Of a stretch of DNA of 64,000 nucleotides, positions 16,687 to 24,373 are shown piece by piece (position 1 is the first letter of the stretch; each line of letters begins with the position of its first letter). Below the pieces are notes generated by a model. It saw nothing but the letters and a program-made list of their open reading frames with translations, ran no database searches and was not told the DNA's origin. This DNA comes from Microbacterium murale. Its GTDB lineage: Bacteria; Actinomycetota; Actinomycetes; Actinomycetales; Microbacteriaceae. The stretch is from contig NZ_JAUSXK010000001.1 in the NCBI RefSeq assembly GCF_030815955.1, positions 930,001 through 994,000 on the forward strand. Direction: 5' to 3'. The position numbers were made by a program, and so were the translations under genes.

Positions 16687-17177
16687 GCTGGTGGCGAAGA
16701 CAGCGCATCGCGTTGACAGCGCTCGCTGTCGCGGCAGTCGCCACGGTCGGGGTGCATCTCTGGCTGGACGTGCTGCCGTCGATCCAGACCCAGACCAAGA
16801 CGGTCACGGACGTCGCGGAGGGCGAGAACGTCGAGATCGCCGGCCAGACGATGTCGTTGCAATCGGCACGCTTCGACGAGTTCAAGGCCCCCAGCGGAAT
16901 GCACACCGTCAGCGTTCGCCTGAACGCCGGTGGAGGCGCGGAATCGACCTGGTGCCAGGCGTTCACACTCTCCGAGACGCAAGGAGAACGAGTCTGGCTG
17001 GATGCCCGATCCGAGCTCGATGTGCCGTACGACGCCGGCGAATCCTCCTGCCGCGAGGAATCATTCTCCTACACGATCCTTGCTGTCTTCCTCATCCCGG
17101 ACGATGCCGTCGGCCCTTTCCACTTCGACATTCCCGGCGAACTCGGCGAGGTGACCCGCTTCACCGTCGAGCCGTGA
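16683..17177 (+). CDS. Membrane-anchored protein of unknown function (cassette gene 3)
   Basis: 164 aa, GTG start overlapping the preceding stop (GTGA). MSWWRRQR plus a helix (IALTALAVAAVATVGVHLWL) anchors an outer domain with two cysteines (STWCQAFTL and ESSCREESF) that could form a disulfide. The pattern ENVEIAGQTMSLQSARFDEF followed by a strand-rich domain resembles gene 1, so genes 1-3 may be distant paralogues. Its last 117 bp overlap the end of the convergent membrane-protein gene. Confidence 0.72.
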   Translation: MSWWRRQRIALTALAVAAVATVGVHLWLDVLPSIQTQTKTVTDVAEGENVEIAGQTMSLQSARFDEFKAPSGMHTVSVRLNAGGGAESTWCQAFTLSETQGERVWLDARSELDVPYDAGESSCREESFSYTILAVFLIPDDAVGPFHFDIPGELGEVTRFTVEP

Positions 17178-18362
17178 CGGGAGCGTGTGAACCCCAGCGC
17201 CGGCCTCCATCTCGCGAGCTTCCAGGCCCGCTTCGGGGCGCGCGATGACCGCGTCGTAGACGGTGGCCACGATCGCGACGCGCAACGGCTCAGCGATCAC
17301 GGCGACGGCGATCGTGATGAGAGGGAGGAAGGCCGACCAGAACCACGTCTCGTGCCCTCCGATGAGCTGCAGGAGTCCACGCGTGCCGAGCCGCTCTGCG
17401 AGAGCCCAGAGCGCGTAGGCGAGCACAGCACCGCCGAAGATCACCGGCCCTCCTCGCCAGACGACGGCGACCGCCGCCCACAGGCTTTCGAAGCGCTGGA
17501 GCAGGGTCCGCGACAGCGTTGCGGCTGTCCCGCGCAGCGCGGCGAGACCGCGCTGGACGACTGCAGGTGCGGAATCGAACGTCGTTCCATATATGACCCC
17601 GGCGACCGCGAGCCATGCGGCGGGAACGAGCAGCACGGCGGCGAGGACGCCGATGAGCCACTGCACACCCTCCCAGAGGGCGGCGACCGGCGCGATGTTG
17701 ATCGCGAACCAATCGCCGATGCCCTGCAGCCACCCCATTCCGACGGTCCCTCCGAGCCATTCCTCGACGCCCGCCCACCACTGGACCACGAGCGTGAAGA
17801 GCATGAAGGTCCACAGCACCTCCGCATAAGCGGCGAGCGCCAGCGTCCAAGAAGGGAGACGACTGCTGTACTTCGACAACGCGAGCCGCAACGCGAGCGC
17901 GATCACCAGCACGGCGATCGGGAGCGCCCCGACCGAGACGCGACCGCCACGATCCGCGAGCTGCTCGGCATCGAATTTGGTGTCGAAGAAGGCGACGGAA
18001 CTCGCGATGTTGAAGAACTCGATCAGGTCGGCGTTCAGCATCCCCCATGCGGAGTAGAAGGCGAAGAAGGGCAGGATCGACACCAGGATCGCCACCGCGA
18101 ACTCCCGGTATCCCTCGCCCTCAGGACGCACCACGTGCGGAAGCGATCGCCGGACGGTGAGATACATCGCGACATACGCGATGAGCTTGGCCGCGACGGC
18201 GAGTGGAAGCAGGAGCAGGCCGCCGAGCGTCGTATATCCGCCCACGAATCCGGCGAGCTGCACGAGCAGCTGGTGCAGTGCCTCTCCCCCGAGGTACCAC
18301 GCGATCAGCGCGGGCCAGTGCCGCGCGAGGATGCGCCCGAACGTGCGGAGGGGCTGAGGCAT
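17061..18362 (-). CDS. Multi-pass membrane protein of unknown function
   Basis: 433 aa from the ATG at 18362 (MPQPLRTFGRILARHWPALI). Roughly eight to ten hydrophobic segments are visible, such as TLGGLLLLPLAVAAKLIAYV, VGALPIAVLVIALALRLAL and FWSAFLPLITIAVAVIAEPL. The C-terminal 39 codons (from about residue 395) are encoded antisense to the end of cassette gene 3, an unusually long convergent overlap. TACGTT lies 6 nt before the ATG, suggesting leaderless transcription. It may be the membrane partner of the three anchored proteins, by position only. Confidence 0.75.
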   Translation of the reverse strand: MPQPLRTFGRILARHWPALIAWYLGGEALHQLLVQLAGFVGGYTTLGGLLLLPLAVAAKLIAYVAMYLTVRRSLPHVVRPEGEGYREFAVAILVSILPFFAFYSAWGMLNADLIEFFNIASSVAFFDTKFDAEQLADRGGRVSVGALPIAVLVIALALRLALSKYSSRLPSWTLALAAYAEVLWTFMLFTLVVQWWAGVEEWLGGTVGMGWLQGIGDWFAINIAPVAALWEGVQWLIGVLAAVLLVPAAWLAVAGVIYGTTFDSAPAVVQRGLAALRGTAATLSRTLLQRFESLWAAVAVVWRGGPVIFGGAVLAYALWALAERLGTRGLLQLIGGHETWFWSAFLPLITIAVAVIAEPLRVAIVATVYDAVIARPEAGLEAREMEAGAGVHTLPSRLDGEAGHLAEFAGNVEVERADGIVRDEEDSKDRVGE

Positions 18363-18368
18363 GGACTT

Positions 18369-18374
18369 AACGTA
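18369..18374 (-). promoter_or_regulatory. Leaderless-type -10 box of the membrane-protein gene
   Basis: TACGTT on the minus strand, 6 nt before the ATG at 18362. The rest of the 235-bp gap up to the M23 gene at 18598 holds nothing else I can support. Confidence 0.4.
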
Positions 18375-18597
18375 TCGGTCGGACGCGCAGCCGGTGCACC
18401 GCATCCGCAGTCGCACCCACTGAGTCGTCAGCCATCATCCGTCGTCCATATCGACGCCGTCTCGATACTGCTCACGCCGCAGCGCAGTGCCGACGCGCGA
18501 GAGCTTGTTGGAAGCACGGTCGAGGGCACACCCGCTGATAATGTGACGGCGGTGGACACGGCGTCCCTAGGGCCGGGCGAACCGGGGAGAACTCAAG

Positions 18598-19920
18598 ATG
18601 AAGCGAACGTCACGTTGGCGTCTGGCGCGTGTCGCCATGCTGGCCGCGGTGGCAGTGCTCGTCGGAACGATCGTGCCCGCGCTCGCGCCCGTGACCCCGG
18701 TATCGGCAGCGACGGACGGCCAGATGGTCTACCCGGCATCGGGCACCATCCAGTCCAAAGTGGGCGACGGATGCCGATCGGACTACCGTAAGCATGACGG
18801 CATCGATATCTCCGGCCAGGGCGGCACCCCCATCCTCGCCGCATATGACGGCGTCGTCAGGACCCGCGCGTGGAGCAACGGATACGGCAATTACGTAGAT
18901 GTGGAACACGCCGGCGGATATATGACGCGGTACGCCCACATGATCGCACCCGGCACCGTCGCGCCGGGAACGCAGGTCGTCCGCGGCCAGCAGATCGGCA
19001 TCGTCGGCAGCACCGGCAACTCGACGGGCGCGCATCTGCACTTCGAGGTGTGGCGGAACGGATCCGTGTTCTCCGAGATCAACCAGGGCTTCGTCTGCCT
19101 GTCGACCGTCACACGAGGCGGAACGATTCCGCTGGTCTTCCCCGGGCTCAGCACGGCCCCGCCCGCGCCGGCGCTGACTGGCGATTACAACGGCGACGGG
19201 AAGGCCGACCTCCTGGCGATCGCCGCGGACAGCGATCTTCAGTTCCTCGCGGGCAACGGCGCCGGCGGGTTCTCCAAGGGGTCGGTCATCACGAGTGCAT
19301 GGGGAATCCACCGGCACCTGACCCACACAGACCTCAACGGCGACGGCAGAGCCGACATGCTGGTCGCCCGCAGCGACGGAGTGCTCGAGTACTACGCGGG
19401 GAACGCCACAGGTGGTTTCGGTGCATACAGCACGCCCGGCACCGGATGGTACGGGATGCTGCATGTGACTTCAGGTGCTGATTACACGGGCGACGGCCAC
19501 CAGGACGTACTCGGCACCTCAGCGGCCGGCGCTCTCACGATCTATCGCGGAAACGGCGCCGGCGCACTCCCCGGACCGTACACGGTCGTCGGGAACGGGT
19601 GGAACACCGTCAAGTTCATGGCCGGCGGCGACTTCAACGGCGATCGCCTCGGTGACATCATGGCCGTCGCGAACGATGGCACTCTCTACTTCTACGCCGG
19701 GCTCGGCAGTCGATTCGACACCAGAGTCGCGGTCAGCAGTGGTTGGGGCGCGATGACGGCTTTCACCGGGGGCGTCGACTACAACGGGGACAAGATCCCA
19801 GACCTGATCGCGCGCACCTCGTCGGGTGAGCTCTACCTGTATCCGGGTGATGGGACGGGCCGGGTCAAGACCCGGATCCTCATCGGCTCGGGGTGGGGCG
19901 GGTATCTCCAGATCGAGTGA
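18598..19920 (+). CDS. Secreted M23 metallopeptidase with FG-GAP/VCBS repeats
   Basis: 440 aa. A signal peptide (basic start, core VAMLAAVAVLVGTIVPALA, cleavage near VSA-AT at residue 38) is followed by an M23/LytM domain. Zinc ligands are visible as His66 and Asp70 (KHDGID) and the HLH motif at 146-148. From about residue 195 come repeated calcium-binding FG-GAP-like units, each with a D-x-N-GD-x-D core (GDYNGDGKADLLAI, DLNGDGRADMLVA, GDFNGDRLGDIMAV, DYNGDKIPDLIA). M23 enzymes cut peptidoglycan cross-bridges; the repeats probably form a propeller that binds the wall or another surface partner. A ribosome site GGGGAG precedes the ATG. Confidence 0.9.
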   Translation: MKRTSRWRLARVAMLAAVAVLVGTIVPALAPVTPVSAATDGQMVYPASGTIQSKVGDGCRSDYRKHDGIDISGQGGTPILAAYDGVVRTRAWSNGYGNYVDVEHAGGYMTRYAHMIAPGTVAPGTQVVRGQQIGIVGSTGNSTGAHLHFEVWRNGSVFSEINQGFVCLSTVTRGGTIPLVFPGLSTAPPAPALTGDYNGDGKADLLAIAADSDLQFLAGNGAGGFSKGSVITSAWGIHRHLTHTDLNGDGRADMLVARSDGVLEYYAGNATGGFGAYSTPGTGWYGMLHVTSGADYTGDGHQDVLGTSAAGALTIYRGNGAGALPGPYTVVGNGWNTVKFMAGGDFNGDRLGDIMAVANDGTLYFYAGLGSRFDTRVAVSSGWGAMTAFTGGVDYNGDKIPDLIARTSSGELYLYPGDGTGRVKTRILIGSGWGGYLQIE

Positions 19921-19965
19921 CGCGCCCGAAGCGAGAATGGGAGATCGATATCTGCGCGCGCTCTC

Positions 19966-19971
19966 TACGAT
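19966..19971 (+). promoter_or_regulatory. Leaderless-type -10 box
   Basis: TACGAT, then 6 nt, then the ATG at 19978; no Shine-Dalgarno sequence. Confidence 0.45.
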
Positions 19972-19977
19972 GAGACC

Positions 19978-20472
19978 ATGACCTCGCATCGGTTGGCACC
20001 GGCCCTCGTCGTCGCTCTCGTGCTCTTCGCCGGCGCGGCTCTCGTGGGTTGCGCGCCGGAAGCGTCCATCTCCGAGCCGAGCCCTACCGCGGAGCAGACC
20101 TCGACGTCACCCACCCCTTCCTCGCCCTCGCCGTCGCCTGCCCCGACGACCGATTCGCCGGAGCCACCCGAGACTCCGCCGACGTTCACCGAGAGCGAGC
20201 TGGTGCAGATCTGCATCGACGTGACGACATCCGTGTACGACCCCGGTGTCGTGTTCGATGCCTCCGGGGCCCGGATCGAGAAGCGCACAGTGACACCGGA
20301 GTGGCTCGTGCTCGTACCCGCTCAGACCAACGGCTATGACGGGGAATCCGTGTGCACGATCGGCGGATCGCCGACGGATCCGGACATCGACATGTCGTCG
20401 GGCTCGATTCAGCCGCTACCCGAAGAACAGATCCAGAAGCTCATCCGCGGCGAGAACGAGGGCGGGGAGTGA
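19978..20472 (+). CDS. Small secreted lipoprotein of unknown function
   Basis: 164 aa. Signal sequence LAPALVVALVLFAGAALVGC ends in a lipobox with Cys at residue 24. A Pro/Ser/Thr-rich linker (residues 30-65) spaces a globular domain from the membrane. That domain has two cysteines (LVQICIDV and ESVCTIGG) that may pair. I do not recognise the domain. It lies between the M23 gene and moeA and appears to be transcribed from its own leaderless promoter. Confidence 0.75.
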   Translation: MTSHRLAPALVVALVLFAGAALVGCAPEASISEPSPTAEQTSTSPTPSSPSPSPAPTTDSPEPPETPPTFTESELVQICIDVTTSVYDPGVVFDASGARIEKRTVTPEWLVLVPAQTNGYDGESVCTIGGSPTDPDIDMSSGSIQPLPEEQIQKLIRGENEGGE

Positions 20473-20490
20473 CCAGCCGATCGCCTCGAC

Positions 20491-20496
20491 TAGCGT
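20491..20496 (+). promoter_or_regulatory. Leaderless-type -10 box of moeA
   Basis: TAGCGT, then 7 nt, then the ATG at 20504. Confidence 0.4.
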
Positions 20497-20503
20497 GGGT
20501 CCG

Positions 20504-21706
20504 ATGATCACTATCGAAGAGCATCTCGCGGGCATCCTCCAGGCAACCCATCGCCTGCCGTCGGTGCCCTGCGGCCTGGCTGACGCGCAGGGCCTGGTGC
20601 TCGCCGCGAATGTGACCAGTCGCTGGCCCGTCCCCCTCTTCGACAACTCCGCGATGGACGGCTACGCCGTTCGCAGTGAGGATGCCACCGCCGGCGCCAT
20701 CCTCACGGTCGTCGCCGACGTGGCAGCGGGGTCCGACGAAGATCCCGCCATCGGCCCCGGAGAGGCGGTGCGCATCATGACGGGTGCCGCCATTCCCTCG
20801 GATGCGGATGCCGTCGTGCCATTGGAGCAGACGGATCTCGGCACAGCAATCCGTGCCGAGGCGCCCGAGCGGATCACCGTGCTCGTCGCACCAGCGCCCG
20901 GCGCGCATATTCGCCGCCGCGGCCAGGACGCCTCTGCCGGTGCGGTGTCCGTCGCATCCGGAGCACGCCTGGGTCCGTGGCAGCTGTCCGCCATCGCCTC
21001 GGCCGGAATCGAGCAGGTCACGGTGCATCGCGCGCCTCGGGTCGCGATCATCTCGACGGGGAGCGAGCTCATCGCCCCCTCCGGCACGCCGCGAAGAGGG
21101 CAGATCCCGGAATCGAATTCCGTTCTGCTGAGCGCAGCCGTGCGCGAGGCCGGCGCGATCATCACGAGTGCCGCAACCGTCGCGGATGATCCGCCTGCCC
21201 TCCGGCGTGCGCTGGATGCGACGGACGCCGATGTCGTGATCCTGTCGGGTGGGGCGAGCGTCGGCGCATTCGATGTGGTCAAGGCGGTACTCGGCGAAGA
21301 GCGCGGGGTGCGCTTCAGTCAGGTCGCGATGCAGCCGGGGAAGCCTCAGGGCTTCGGCGTGCTCGACGAGGGAATGCTCGCGTTCTGTCTTCCAGGAAAC
21401 CCCGTGAGCGTCGCCGCATCCTTCGAAGTCTTCGTACGGCCGGCGCTCCGGCAGATGGCCGGCTTCGCCGTGATCGACCGCCCTCGGGTGATCCGCACAG
21501 CCGGCGCGGCGTGGACCAGCCCGAAGGGGAGAGTGCAGATCCTGCCCGCGGTGTTCGACGACGAGATCGTCCGGCCGGCCACGAGTGGCGGGAGCGGCTC
21601 GCATCTGGTGACGTCCCTCGCCGCCGCCACCGCGTTCGCCGTCATTCCCGCAGAGACCGTGCGGGTGGAAGAAGGCGAGCCGGTGACGGTGATGGTCCTG
21701 GCATGA
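20504..21706 (+). CDS. moeA: Molybdopterin molybdenumtransferase
   Basis: 400 aa from the ATG at 20504; the longer open frame upstream overlaps the lipoprotein gene and has no MoeA similarity. Characteristic motifs are PLFDNSAMDGYAVRSED, GEAVRIMTGAAIPSDADAVV, IISTGSELI, DVVILSGGASVGAFD and FCLPGNPVSVAASFEVFV. MoeA inserts molybdate into adenylylated molybdopterin in the last step of molybdenum cofactor synthesis, in the cytoplasm. Its TGA overlaps the ATG of the following mobA-like gene, so the two are coupled. No molybdoenzyme gene lies in the window; the nearby formaldehyde-dehydrogenase-like enzyme is zinc-dependent. Confidence 0.95.
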   Translation: MITIEEHLAGILQATHRLPSVPCGLADAQGLVLAANVTSRWPVPLFDNSAMDGYAVRSEDATAGAILTVVADVAAGSDEDPAIGPGEAVRIMTGAAIPSDADAVVPLEQTDLGTAIRAEAPERITVLVAPAPGAHIRRRGQDASAGAVSVASGARLGPWQLSAIASAGIEQVTVHRAPRVAIISTGSELIAPSGTPRRGQIPESNSVLLSAAVREAGAIITSAATVADDPPALRRALDATDADVVILSGGASVGAFDVVKAVLGEERGVRFSQVAMQPGKPQGFGVLDEGMLAFCLPGNPVSVAASFEVFVRPALRQMAGFAVIDRPRVIRTAGAAWTSPKGRVQILPAVFDDEIVRPATSGGSGSHLVTSLAAATAFAVIPAETVRVEEGEPVTVMVLA

Positions 21707-22308
21707 ACGAGCCCGCTGCGGCAGCGCTCGTTCTGGCTGGCGGGCGGTCTGCTCGACTGAACCGGGTCGAGAAGGCGTCGGTCGAGAAGGCGTCGGTCGA
21801 GATCGACGGCATCCCGCTGATCGATCACGTCTACGCAGCAGTTCGAGGGTGCGCGCCGATCATCGCCGTCGGCCCGGGCCATATCGGCCGTCCTGGTGTT
21901 CGCGTCGTGCGCGAACAGCCTCCTTTCGGAGGGCCGGCGGCAGCCACCGCCGCCGCCATCGTGGCGCTCGAGGGGTCAGGAGCGATGGAGGCGTGGCTGC
22001 TCGCATGCGATCTCCCCCGCGCGCGCGAGCTCGTGGAGCGCCTGTCCGAAGTGCCGATTCCCGACGACGCCGATGCGGTCGTCTCCGCGGACGCGGAGGG
22101 TCGGGTGCAGTGGCTCGCCGGGCGTTATCGGGTATCCGCTCTGCAGCGCGCCGTTGCGCAGCATCCGCACGCGACGGGATCCTCGATGCGCGAGTTCCTC
22201 GCCGGTGTCCGCCTCCACACCGTCGATGACGGCGGCACTGCCCTTGATCTTGATACCTGGGCTGCCATCGAGGAGTATCGAAGCACGCGAAAGGACAATC
22301 ATGTCTGA
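21703..22308 (+). CDS. MobA-like molybdenum cofactor guanylyltransferase / NTP transferase
   Basis: 201 aa. The nucleotide-binding signature LAGGRSARL opens the protein, and EQPPFGGPAAATAAAIVALE and WLLACDLPRARELVE match the MobA fold (PFGGPLAG and the metal-binding D in ACDLP). It should attach GMP to molybdopterin or transfer a related nucleotide. The conserved loop after GGRSARL carries an exact 15-bp tandem duplication (VEKASVEKAS), lengthening it by five residues. It overlaps moeA upstream and the DUF6457 gene downstream. Confidence 0.85.
   Translation: MNEPAAAALVLAGGRSARLNRVEKASVEKASVEIDGIPLIDHVYAAVRGCAPIIAVGPGHIGRPGVRVVREQPPFGGPAAATAAAIVALEGSGAMEAWLLACDLPRARELVERLSEVPIPDDADAVVSADAEGRVQWLAGRYRVSALQRAVAQHPHATGSSMREFLAGVRLHTVDDGGTALDLDTWAAIEEYRSTRKDNHV
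21766..21795 (+). repeat. 15-bp in-frame tandem duplication inside the mobA-like gene
   Basis: GTCGAGAAGGCGTCG occurs at 21766-21780 and again at 21781-21795, followed by another GTCGAG. It encodes VEKAS twice, next to the GTP-binding motif. Confidence 0.95.
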
Positions 22309-22561
22309 TGCCCCCGAAGACCTCGATGCCTGGGTCGTCACTCTCGCCGATACTCTCGGACTCGGCGCCGACGAGCATCCGATCGGCCTCCTGCTGGACC
22401 TGACGCGCGATGCGGCCCACGGCGTCACGCGACCGGCGGGCCCGCTGACGACGTATCTCGTGGGGCTCGCCGTCGCGCAGGGCATGACGGTCGAGGATGC
22501 CGCCGCCCGCACCCGCGCAACGATCGCCGAGTGGAAGACCGAGCCGTCGGAACCTGCCTGA
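22301..22561 (+). CDS. DUF6457-type small protein
   Basis: 86 aa (MSDAPEDLDAWVVTLADTLG, later AGPLTTYLVGLAVAQG and a helix-rich end). It overlaps the mobA-like stop by 8 nt. This short helical domain occurs next to or fused to MobA in actinobacteria, so a role in molybdenum cofactor synthesis is likely; its biochemical function is unknown to me. The stop codon lies in the first copy of a 14-bp direct repeat. Confidence 0.78.
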   Translation: MSDAPEDLDAWVVTLADTLGLGADEHPIGLLLDLTRDAAHGVTRPAGPLTTYLVGLAVAQGMTVEDAAARTRATIAEWKTEPSEPA

Positions 22562-22581
22562 GCGAGCCGGAACCTGCCTGA
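22548..22581 (+). repeat. Short direct repeat across the DUF6457 stop codon
   Basis: CGGAACCTGCCTGA occurs at 22548-22561 and 22568-22581 (period 20). The first copy ends in the TGA stop of the gene, the second restores an identical ending just downstream. Confidence 0.85.
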
Positions 22582-22644
22582 ACGGGTAGGTGCAAACGGT
22601 TCGAGAGTAGGTATCGCCCTCGGCACGTCTGGGACAGTCTGGAT

Positions 22645-22663
22645 GTGCGGAGATCCTCCGCAC
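22645..22663. promoter_or_regulatory. Palindrome upstream of the formaldehyde-dehydrogenase-like gene
   Basis: GTGCGGA and TCCGCAC flank GATCC, perfect 7-bp arms ending 16 nt before the start codon and just before the AGGAGG ribosome site. Either an operator or a leader hairpin. Confidence 0.4.
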
Positions 22664-22679
22664 GACAGGAGGGACGAAG

Positions 22680-23900
22680 ATGTCTGGAAACAGAGCGGTC
22701 GCCTACGAGGGGCCCGGCGTCGTGAAGGTGATCGACACCGATTACCCCGACTTCGAGCTTCACGACGGACCGGGGGTGAATCCCGCGAACGTCGGCCGTA
22801 AGATCCCGCACGGCGTCATCCTCCGTACTGTCGCGACCAACATCTGCGGGTCTGATCAGCACATGGTGCGCGGACGCACGACCGCCCCCGAAGGGCTCGT
22901 GCTCGGCCATGAGATCACCGGCGAAGTCGTCGAGGCGGGCCCGGATGTCGAGTTCATCAAAGTCGGCGACATCGTCTCTGTGCCCTTCAACATCTCGTGC
23001 GGCCGCTGCCGCAACTGCAAGGAGGGCAAGACCGGGATCTGCCTGAACGTGAATCCCGATCGGCCGGGCAGCGCCTACGGCTACGTCGACATGGGCGGGT
23101 GGGTCGGAGGTCAGGCGGAGTACGTGCTCGTGCCTTACGCCGATTGGAACCTGCTGAGGTTCCCCGACCGTGATCAGGCGCTCGAGAAGATCCTCGACCT
23201 GACGATGCTGTCCGACATCTTCCCGACCGGATTCCACGGTGCCGTCACGGCCGGAGTGGGCGTGGGTTCCACGGTCTATATCGCCGGCGCCGGGCCAGTC
23301 GGCCTCGCGGCAGCGGTCGGCGCGCAGCTGCTCGGGGCTGCCGTCGTCGTCGTCGGCGACATGAACGAGGATCGCCTCGCACAGGCGCGCAGCTTCGGCT
23401 GCGAAACCATCAATGTCGGAGAGGGTTCGGTGCCCGACCAACTCGATCAGCTTCTGGGCGTGCCGGAGGTGGATGCTGCGGTCGATGCCGTCGGCTTCGA
23501 AGCGCGCAGCGAGGGCCACGGCGCGAAGGCGAAGGAGGCCCCGGCAACCGTGCTCAACTCGCTCATGGATGTGACCGGAGCGGGTGGCGCCATCGGCATC
23601 CCCGGTCTTTACGTGACGGGAGATCCCGGCGCGGTCGACGATGCAGCCAAGGTCGGATCGCTCTCGATCAGTCTTGGCACCGGCTGGGCGAAGTCGCTGT
23701 CGTTCACCACCGGACAGTGCCCGGTCATGAAGTACAACCGGCAGCTCATGATGGCGATCCTGCACGACAAGGCGCCGATCGCCGCTGCGGTCAATGCCAA
23801 GGCGATCACGCTGGATGAGGCGCCTCAGGGCTACGCAGAGTTCGATGCGGGCGCCGCAACGAAGTACGTCCTGAACCCCAACGGATACATCAAGGAGTAG
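22680..23900 (+). CDS. fdhA: Zinc-dependent, glutathione-independent formaldehyde dehydrogenase
   Basis: 406 aa, preceded by AGGAGG. A medium-chain alcohol dehydrogenase of the Pseudomonas putida FdhA subtype: RAVAYEGPGVVKV, TNICGSDQHMVRGRT, LVLGHEITGEV. Catalytic zinc ligands are Cys56 and His77; structural zinc ligands are Cys107, Cys110, Cys113 and Cys121. The Rossmann motif is GAGPVGLAAAVGA. FdhA-type enzymes oxidise or dismutate formaldehyde and other aldehydes using tightly bound NAD. The next gene starts 3 nt after its stop. The gene symbol is by family; the substrate could be another aldehyde. Confidence 0.88.
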   Translation: MSGNRAVAYEGPGVVKVIDTDYPDFELHDGPGVNPANVGRKIPHGVILRTVATNICGSDQHMVRGRTTAPEGLVLGHEITGEVVEAGPDVEFIKVGDIVSVPFNISCGRCRNCKEGKTGICLNVNPDRPGSAYGYVDMGGWVGGQAEYVLVPYADWNLLRFPDRDQALEKILDLTMLSDIFPTGFHGAVTAGVGVGSTVYIAGAGPVGLAAAVGAQLLGAAVVVVGDMNEDRLAQARSFGCETINVGEGSVPDQLDQLLGVPEVDAAVDAVGFEARSEGHGAKAKEAPATVLNSLMDVTGAGGAIGIPGLYVTGDPGAVDDAAKVGSLSISLGTGWAKSLSFTTGQCPVMKYNRQLMMAILHDKAPIAAAVNAKAITLDEAPQGYAEFDAGAATKYVLNPNGYIKE

Positions 23901-23903
23901 ATC

Positions 23904-24305
23904 ATGACCAGTGTCAACCTCGAAGACGCACGTCGCGTCATCGCCGCAGCCGAGAAGAAGGCCACGGAGCTCGGCCAGCCCATGAACATCGCCGTCGTCG
24001 ATTCCGGCGGCAACCTCGTCGCGCACGTGCGACAGGACGGCGCATGGATCGGCAGCGTCAACATCTCCATCAACAAGGCCTGGACCTCGAAGGCCTTCGA
24101 CATCTCGACGAAAGACCTCGGCGACAACTCCCAGCCGACCCAGCAGTTCTTCGGCATCCAGAACACGAACGGCGGCAAGGTCGCGATCTTCGCCGGCGGC
24201 ATCCCGCTGGTGCGTGACGGCGCGGTCGTTGGCGCAGTGGGCGTCAGCGGCGGCTCCGGCGAGCAGGATCATTCGGTCGCAGAAGCGGGAGCGGCGGCGC
24301 TCTGA
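23904..24305 (+). CDS. GlcG/HbpS-family protein (heme-binding DUF336)
   Basis: 133 aa. Family features are ARRVIAAAEKKATELGQPMN, IAVVDSGGNLVAHVRQDGAW, AWTSKAFDISTKDLGDNSQP and the glycine-rich end GAVGVSGGSGEQDHSVAEAG. There is no signal peptide, unlike secreted HbpS. Members bind heme or cobalamin or accompany oxidoreductase operons. Co-transcription with the formaldehyde-dehydrogenase-like gene (3-nt gap) suggests an accessory or protective role for that enzyme. Confidence 0.88.
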   Translation: MTSVNLEDARRVIAAAEKKATELGQPMNIAVVDSGGNLVAHVRQDGAWIGSVNISINKAWTSKAFDISTKDLGDNSQPTQQFFGIQNTNGGKVAIFAGGIPLVRDGAVVGAVGVSGGSGEQDHSVAEAGAAAL

Positions 24306-24361
24306 GCTCCGGCTGGACTATCGAGGTCGGCTCCCGCCCAGACGGGTGGGGGCCTTCCGGG

Positions 24362-24367
24362 TAGGTT
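24362..24367 (+). promoter_or_regulatory. Leaderless-type -10 box
   Basis: TAGGTT, 6 nt, then the ATG at 24374. Confidence 0.45.
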
Positions 24368-24373
24368 GGTGCC

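Noticed and set aside
17187..18791. 534-codon plus-strand frame opposite the membrane protein gene
   Set aside because: Charged low-complexity product; the opposite strand encodes clear membrane helices.
21766..21795. Tandem repeats as a CRISPR or VNTR array
   Set aside because: Only two copies of 15 bp inside a coding frame, with no spacers.
20504..23900. The formaldehyde-dehydrogenase-like enzyme as a molybdenum enzyme linked to moeA/mobA
   Set aside because: Its cysteine and histidine zinc ligands and Rossmann motif identify a zinc alcohol-dehydrogenase-type enzyme, not a molybdoprotein.
22425..24272. 615-codon open frame antisense to fdhA and glcG
   Set aside because: Composition is that of a GC-rich antisense shadow (His/Asp/Arg rich, no family motifs), and both genes on the plus strand have clear motifs and ribosome sites.
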